Assembly: GCA_017409205.1 (NCBI GenBank)
Contig: JAFQTF010000055.1
Coordinates: 1-55,511, forward strand
Source of the DNA: Oscillospiraceae bacterium
GTDB lineage: Bacteria > Bacillota > Clostridia > Oscillospirales > Oscillospiraceae
Length of the DNA: 55,511 nucleotides
Direction: 5' to 3'
A model generated the notes under the pieces. That model saw only the letters and a list, made by a program, of their open reading frames with translations, was not told where the DNA came from and ran no database searches. Of this stretch, positions 50,993 through 55,511 are shown in pieces (positions within the stretch are counted from its first letter, which is position 1; every line of letters starts with the position of its first letter). The position numbers and the translations under genes are program-made.

Positions 50993-52393
50993 TTAAAGGG
51001 TGCCGGTCAGGCTCCAGGTGGTGGAGCCGGTGATGGTCAGATCCTGGAAGGTGCCGATGAGGCTGTCGCAGCCGGCAAAGCGCACCAGTCTGCCGCCTTC
51101 TGTCCGGGCGGTCAGCAGCTCCTTGTCCTTACCGTCCACCAGACAGCGGAGGGTCTTGCCGATATAATTCCCGTGGATCTGCTCGGAAATGGCATTCTGA
51201 GTGGCGCAGAGTTTGTCGAACCGGCGGTTCTTCTCTTCCTTGGGGGTGGGATCCTCCATGGAGGCGGCAGGTGTGCCGGTACGGGGGGAGAAGATGAAGG
51301 TGAACAGGGAGTCATAGTGGACTTCCTGGATGAGGCTGATGGTCTCCTCGAATTCTGCTTCTGTTTCACCGGGGAAGCCCACGATAACATCGGAAGTCAG
51401 CACCAGATCCGGCATGACGGATTTGGCATAGTTCACGGCATCCAGATATTTTTCCCGGTCATAGTGCCGGTTCATAGCCTTCAGCACCCGGCTGGAGCCG
51501 GACTGGAAGGGAAGGTGCAGCTGCTTGGCAATTTTGTCATATTTTGCCATGGTGTCAAAAAGCTTGGTGGAGGCGTCCCGGGGATGGCTGGTCATAAAGC
51601 GAAGACGGAATTCACCGGGGATTTCTGCGATGGCGGCCAAAAGATCGGCAAAGTCCATCCCGTTTTCCAGATCCTTGCCGTAGGAGTTGACGTTCTGACC
51701 CAGAAGCGTGATGTCCTTGACGCCGGATTCAATCAGCTCCCGGCATTCTCTCAGGATATCCTCCGGCTGGCGGCTCCGTTCCCGGCCCCGGACATAGGGA
51801 ACGATGCAGTAGGTGCAGAAATTGTTGCAGCCATACATGATGGAGACCCAGGCCTTCAGCCTGGAATCCCGGACCTGGGGAATGCCCTCTGCAATGGAGC
51901 CGGGCTCATCGGCCACGTAAAACTGCCGCTTTTTCCGGGTGAGGACGTTGAACAGAATCTCCGGGAACTGCCACAGGTGGTGGGTGGAAAATACGCCGTC
52001 CACGTAAGGGTAGCTTTTTTTGATCCGGTCGGAGACCTTGGTCTCACCGGCCATGCAGCCGCACAGGAAGATCTTCTGATCCGGATGGCGGCGCTTGGTG
52101 TGGGTCAGAGCGCCCAGGTTACCAAAGACACGCTGCTCGGCATGTTCCCGGATGGCACAGGTGTTCATCACCACCACATCGGCATGTTCTGCTGTCTGCT
52201 GGATGGTGTAGCCGCACTGGGTCAGGTAGCCCCGGATCTTTTCGGAATCGGCTTCATTCTGCTGGCAGCCGTAGGTTTCCACATAGGCAGTGGGGGTGCG
52301 GCCCTCGAACTGCCACAGGGCAGCGATTTTATCACAATAGGCAAACTGGCCATCCAGCTGCGAACGGGTAATTACGGTGGTTTTGGTATTCAT
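50993..52393 (-). CDS. miaB: tRNA-2-methylthio-N6-dimethylallyladenosine synthase MiaB
   Basis: Adds a methylthio group to i6A37 of tRNA. 466 residues. The N-terminal cluster cysteines are in ETYGCQQNEAD, VMNTCAIREHAEQ and FLCGCMAG; the radical SAM site is GCNNFCTYCIVPYVRG (Cx3Cx2C); a TRAM domain ends the protein. The start at 52393 follows AGGAGG. It leads the operon that also encodes MiaA, the enzyme before it in the pathway. A hairpin (GGCGG/CCGCC, 52413-52429) lies in the leader. Confidence 0.96.
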   Translation of the reverse strand: MNTKTTVITRSQLDGQFAYCDKIAALWQFEGRTPTAYVETYGCQQNEADSEKIRGYLTQCGYTIQQTAEHADVVVMNTCAIREHAEQRVFGNLGALTHTKRRHPDQKIFLCGCMAGETKVSDRIKKSYPYVDGVFSTHHLWQFPEILFNVLTRKKRQFYVADEPGSIAEGIPQVRDSRLKAWVSIMYGCNNFCTYCIVPYVRGRERSRQPEDILRECRELIESGVKDITLLGQNVNSYGKDLENGMDFADLLAAIAEIPGEFRLRFMTSHPRDASTKLFDTMAKYDKIAKQLHLPFQSGSSRVLKAMNRHYDREKYLDAVNYAKSVMPDLVLTSDVIVGFPGETEAEFEETISLIQEVHYDSLFTFIFSPRTGTPAASMEDPTPKEEKNRRFDKLCATQNAISEQIHGNYIGKTLRCLVDGKDKELLTARTEGGRLVRFAGCDSLIGTFQDLTITGSTTWSLTGTL

Positions 52394-52450
52394 GGGGGAG
52401 TTCCTCCTAAAGGCGGACATTTTCCGCCGACAATAATATCTCAACTATAA

Positions 52451-52479
52451 ATAATAGCATTTTTCCGCCTCATTTGCAA
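52451..52479 (-). promoter_or_regulatory. Promoter of the miaB-mutS-mutL-miaA-hfq operon
   Basis: Minus-strand TTGCAA (52474-52479) and TATTAT (52451-52456), TGC extension, 17-base spacer. Confidence 0.75.
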
Positions 52480-52578
52480 GGGCCAAAGGAAAGATAAATG
52501 ACCGTTTGCTATTTCTGCCTGTTTTCATGGATATGTGATCTGCTGTGCCGGCAACTTGTAAATAATCTGTGTCACGGC

Positions 52579-52607
52579 TTGAAATCAAAAGGCAACCATG
52601 ATACACT
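52579..52607 (+). promoter_or_regulatory. Promoter of the parvulin-type isomerase gene
   Basis: TTGAAA (52579-52584) and TACACT (52602-52607), 17-base spacer. It is back to back with the miaB promoter. Confidence 0.65.
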
Positions 52608-52652
52608 AATCGGGTTGATTTACCCGCGAGATGCGGAGAAATGAGGAAAAGT

Positions 52653-54128
52653 ATGGAAAATGAAAAGAATCCGGAAATGCTTCCGGAAGAGTCCCTTTCT
52701 GCAGCTGCTGAAGTAACTCCTGCTGCTGAGAAAACCGCTCCCGCCGAAGAGACGGATTCCCGGGAGGAAGCGGTTTCTGCGGAAGAAGCTGCTGTGGAAG
52801 AAACTTCCGCGGAAGAAGTGATCTCTGAAGAAGAGGCGTCCGAAGCAAAGAAGGCTACCCCCGGCAAGATCGCCCTGATGATCACCGCCATTGTCCTGGT
52901 GATCGCCCTGATCGTGGGCCTGCTGGCCGGCGGAATGGCAAAGCCTTCTGCCGGTGAGACGGAGCCTGCGCAGGAAGCCACCGAAGCAACACAGGTGCCT
53001 GCCACTGTTCCGGCTGACGGCAATCCCGATGACCAGACCTGCAAGGGCACCTATACCGTTACCGATGAAGAGGTACTTGCCAACCGGGATACCGTGGTTG
53101 CCACCATCGGCGATCACACCCTGACCAATGGTCAGCTGCAGGTGCTCTACTGGATGCAGGTGCAGAGCTTTATGGCTTCTGAATACGGTTCTTATATGAT
53201 GTATTATGGCGCGCTGGATTATACCAAGCCCCTGGACACCCAGCTGTGCGTTATGGATGATTCCGGAACCTGGCAGCAGTTTTTCCTGAAGGAAGCACTG
53301 ACCACATGGCAGAATTATCGTGCGCTGGCAGACCAGGCGGAACAGGCAGGTATGGAAATTACCGCTGAGGACCAGGCCTATCTGGAGGGCATTGAGGAAA
53401 CTTTGACTGCCTCTGCCCAGTTTTATGGTCTGGAAAGCCTGGAGGATCTGCTGAAGCACAATATCGGTGCCGGTGCTGGCATTGAAGAATACCGTGCTTT
53501 CCAGGAACTGCTTCTGCAGGGCAATCTGTATTATGATGCAGAGCAGCTGAAGATGGAGCCTTCCCAGGAGGAACTGGAGGCTTTCTTTGCAGAGCATGAA
53601 GCGGAGTACGCCGAAAGCGGCATCACTGCCGACAGCAGATATGTGGATGTGCGTCACATCCTCTTCGTTCCCGAGGGTGGCACCACCGATGAGAACAATG
53701 TGACCACCTATTCCGAGGAAGAATGGGCAGCCTGCCTTCTCAAGGCGGAGGAAGCGCTGGCAACCTACGAAGCCACTGCCTGCGCAGAGGCTGATTTTGC
53801 GACTCTGGCAAATGCCCTGTCTCAGGACCCCGGCTCCAACACCAATGGCGGCCTGTATGAGGATGTGTATCAGGGTCAGATGGTGGCGGAGTTTGAGCAG
53901 TGGTGCTTTGACGAAAGCCGCGCCTACGGCGATACCGGCATTGTCAAGACCAGCTATGGCTACCATGTGATGTATTATGTAGGCAGCAGCCCCGTCTGGG
54001 AAAACTATGCCCGCCAGGATCTGATAACCCAGAAAACCGGCGAGCTGATGAACGCTCTGGTGAAAGACTATCCCATGGAAGTGGACTACAGCGCCATTAC
54101 TCTGGGCTATGTGAATATGGCAGAATAA
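52653..54128 (+). CDS. Membrane-anchored parvulin-type peptidyl-prolyl isomerase
   Basis: 491 residues. Residues 1-68 are a very acidic, Ala/Glu-rich cytoplasmic tail, 72-94 a transmembrane segment, and the rest is outside the cell. A SurA/PrsA-like N-domain precedes the parvulin domain (about 325-440), with VDVRHILFVPEGG, FATLANALSQDPGSNTNGG and FDESRAYGDTGIVKTSYGYHVM. It likely helps secreted proteins fold. Unlike PrsA it has no lipobox. The ATG at 52653 follows GAGGAAA; an earlier ATG at 52641 is possible. Confidence 0.9.
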   Translation: MENEKNPEMLPEESLSAAAEVTPAAEKTAPAEETDSREEAVSAEEAAVEETSAEEVISEEEASEAKKATPGKIALMITAIVLVIALIVGLLAGGMAKPSAGETEPAQEATEATQVPATVPADGNPDDQTCKGTYTVTDEEVLANRDTVVATIGDHTLTNGQLQVLYWMQVQSFMASEYGSYMMYYGALDYTKPLDTQLCVMDDSGTWQQFFLKEALTTWQNYRALADQAEQAGMEITAEDQAYLEGIEETLTASAQFYGLESLEDLLKHNIGAGAGIEEYRAFQELLLQGNLYYDAEQLKMEPSQEELEAFFAEHEAEYAESGITADSRYVDVRHILFVPEGGTTDENNVTTYSEEEWAACLLKAEEALATYEATACAEADFATLANALSQDPGSNTNGGLYEDVYQGQMVAEFEQWCFDESRAYGDTGIVKTSYGYHVMYYVGSSPVWENYARQDLITQKTGELMNALVKDYPMEVDYSAITLGYVNMAE

Positions 54129-54133
54129 GAAAA

Positions 54134-54164
54134 AGCCCCCTGCACTGTTTTTGTGCAGGGGGCT
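54134..54164 (+). terminator. Terminator after the isomerase gene
   Basis: AGCCCCCTGCAC/GTGCAGGGGGCT stem with a TGTTTTT loop, then GTTATGTT. Confidence 0.85.
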
Positions 54165-54295
54165 GTTATGTTATTGGCACTGGACGGTGAGTTATGCAAA
54201 TCTTATCGGTCCCAGATGGCAGTTACCCCTGACGGCTCTGTTTTCCCGGCGGAGTCTCCGTCAGGAAAATTAACGATGTGCCGGAAAAGACTCCA

Positions 54296-55216
54296 TTATT
54301 TCAGAGGAAGGGTATGGAAGATCTCTGCAGTGATGGCTTTGTATTCCTCCAGATCGGTGGTTTTGCGCAGCTTCTTCCAGAGCCTGTCCACCCCTTCAAA
54401 CCGGGTGTGCAGGAAACCCCAGTTTTCTTTCAACCGGAACATGGCATTCCGGGCGCCGCCGAAGGAGACAGTATATTCTTCCAGAAGGGCGTTCATAAAG
54501 TTTTCCAGCGCCGTGACATTGGTGCCGCCGCAGAGCATACCGGGGTCAGCGATCAGTCCCCGGCCGATCATGACGGCTTCCAAACCAGGATATTTCCGGG
54601 ATAGTTCATCGATCTGCGGCAGGGAGGTCAGATCGCCGTTGTAGCACAGGGGATTGCGGCTTGTTTTCACCGCGTAATCAAACAAATCCATTTCCACATC
54701 ACCGTTATAGAACTGTTTGCGTACCCGGGGATGGATGGTCAGTTCCCGGATGGGATACTGATTGTAAATTTCCAGAATGGCAGGAAATTCATCAGCCCTG
54801 TCCAGCCCCAGCCGAGTCTTGACGGAAACCGGCAGAGGACTGCTCTTGAAAATGCTGTCCAGAAACCGGTCCAGCTGTTCCGGATCCCGGAGCATGCCGC
54901 TGCCCTTCCCCTTGGATACCACAGTTCCGGAGGGGCAGCCCACATTCAGATTCACCTCGTCATATCCTCGGTCAAGGCAGACCTGAGCCGCCCAGAGAAA
55001 ATCCTCAGGCACCTTGGTCAGTACCTGGGGCACGGCATGGAAGTCCACACTGTCCGCCAAAGGCAGTTCCCGGTCCTCCCGATGGGTCAGGCTGCGGTGG
55101 ATGGTGGGGGAGAGGAACGGCATATAGTACCGGTCTGTACCGGAGAAAAACTTGTGGTGAGCCCTGCGGTAGATGCTGTCCGTCAGTCCCTCCATGGGGG
55201 CGAAATAGTAGCGCAT
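54296..55216 (-). CDS. dus: tRNA-dihydrouridine synthase
   Basis: Reduces uridines in the D-loop of tRNA with FMN and NADPH. 306 residues. The TIM barrel begins APMEGLTDSIYRR; Cys94 in NLNVGCPSG is the catalytic acid; SVKTRLGL, LTIHPRVRKQFYNGDV, CYNGDL and MIGRGLIADP follow. Which uridine it modifies is not evident. GGAG lies about 10 bases before the ATG. Its promoter is unclear. It is convergent with the isomerase gene. Confidence 0.94.
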   Translation of the reverse strand: MRYYFAPMEGLTDSIYRRAHHKFFSGTDRYYMPFLSPTIHRSLTHREDRELPLADSVDFHAVPQVLTKVPEDFLWAAQVCLDRGYDEVNLNVGCPSGTVVSKGKGSGMLRDPEQLDRFLDSIFKSSPLPVSVKTRLGLDRADEFPAILEIYNQYPIRELTIHPRVRKQFYNGDVEMDLFDYAVKTSRNPLCYNGDLTSLPQIDELSRKYPGLEAVMIGRGLIADPGMLCGGTNVTALENFMNALLEEYTVSFGGARNAMFRLKENWGFLHTRFEGVDRLWKKLRKTTDLEEYKAITAEIFHTLPLK

Positions 55217-55266
55217 AATCTGACTCCTTTTACAAGGTAAATGATCGTTTATCTTAGCAAGGAGAT

Positions 55267-55470
55267 GTTACTTTCTTGTCTCCGAACAAGAAAGTAACCA
55301 AAGAAGTCGTCTTAAGGGGGACTTTTCAAAAAGCCGTCCCCCTTAAGAAGTCCCCTCCTGTGCTGTCAGGCCGGCAGGTTTTAACACGGAGGCGGGAATG
55401 TACCGATTCCCGCCCATCCGTTTTCAGCACCACCCCATTTGGGCAGAAATCGGGACATTTCTGCCCAAAT
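55267..55470. repeat. Four consecutive palindromes at the right end
   Basis: Perfect inverted repeats: 55267-55298 (GTTACTTTCTTG arms), 55310-55348 (TCTTAAGGGGGAC arms), 55391-55414 (GGCGGGAAT arms) and 55437-55470 (ATTTGGGCAGAAAT arms). The spacers are short and no gene fits in 55217-55511. Confidence 0.85.
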
Positions 55471-55511
55471 CAGGATCTGAGTTAAGGTGCTCCGGCGCCT
55501 GTGGCGTTGCG

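Overview
The window comes from a low-to-mid GC Gram-positive anaerobe of the class Clostridia, most likely a gut Oscillospiraceae/Ruminococcaceae-type commensal. The evidence is sigma-A promoters with TTGACA/TATAAT boxes and 17-bp spacers before most operons, strong AGGAGG ribosome sites, a T-box leader on ileS, SepF and DivIVA, a type-2 ArgC, DegV proteins and a miaA-hfq pair. No species can be named from the sequence alone.

Layout. 1-3.6 kb: 3'-truncated (by the window edge) phosphoglucomutase, divergent from a MATE exporter and a small membrane protein. 3.6-6.5 kb: a decayed mobile-element remnant with a 5'-truncated acetyltransferase, a frameshifted tyrosine integrase lacking its N-terminus, 56-bp direct repeats, a small element protein and a divergent XRE repressor. 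6.5-8.75 kb: greA-lysS, whose leader holds a 169-bp inverted-repeat element. 8.75-11 kb: an SdpR/YhfC/SdpI-type autorepressor, membrane protease and immunity operon. 11.1-13.5 kb: a tightly packed nitroreductase, PCC-domain and tandem-flavodoxin operon. 13.5-15.1 kb: an AbgT transporter.

15.2-22.1 kb is a coherent sugar locus: binding protein, two ABC permeases and a hexose-1-phosphate nucleotidyltransferase on the minus strand, divergent from an N-acetylhexosamine-1-kinase-like gene and galE on the plus strand. A cre-type box lies between the two halves. GalE has Cys299 at the position that lets the enzyme accept UDP-N-acetylhexosamines. Together they suggest uptake and conversion of an amino-sugar or galactoside into UDP-sugars. 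22.3-24.7 kb: DegV, an unknown membrane-anchored protein and a FabG-like reductase. 25.2-33.2 kb: a complete argGHCJBDF cluster (glutamate to arginine by the acetyl-recycling route) with a candidate ArgR box upstream. 33.4-37.7 kb: a second DegV, tRNA-Thr and tRNA-Tyr, a radical SAM protein, ilvE and msrA.

37.8-52.4 kb is transcribed leftward: miaB-mutS-CPBP protease-mutL-two zinc-ribbon membrane proteins-CrtO-like protein-miaA-hfq, then yggS-sepF-divIVA, then T-box-ileS. This groups mismatch repair, tRNA A37 modification, RNA chaperone, division and isoleucine charging. 52.6-55.2 kb: a membrane-anchored parvulin isomerase and a tRNA-dihydrouridine synthase. The last 250 bases are a run of four palindromes. 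Several families of short palindromic repeats are scattered between genes.
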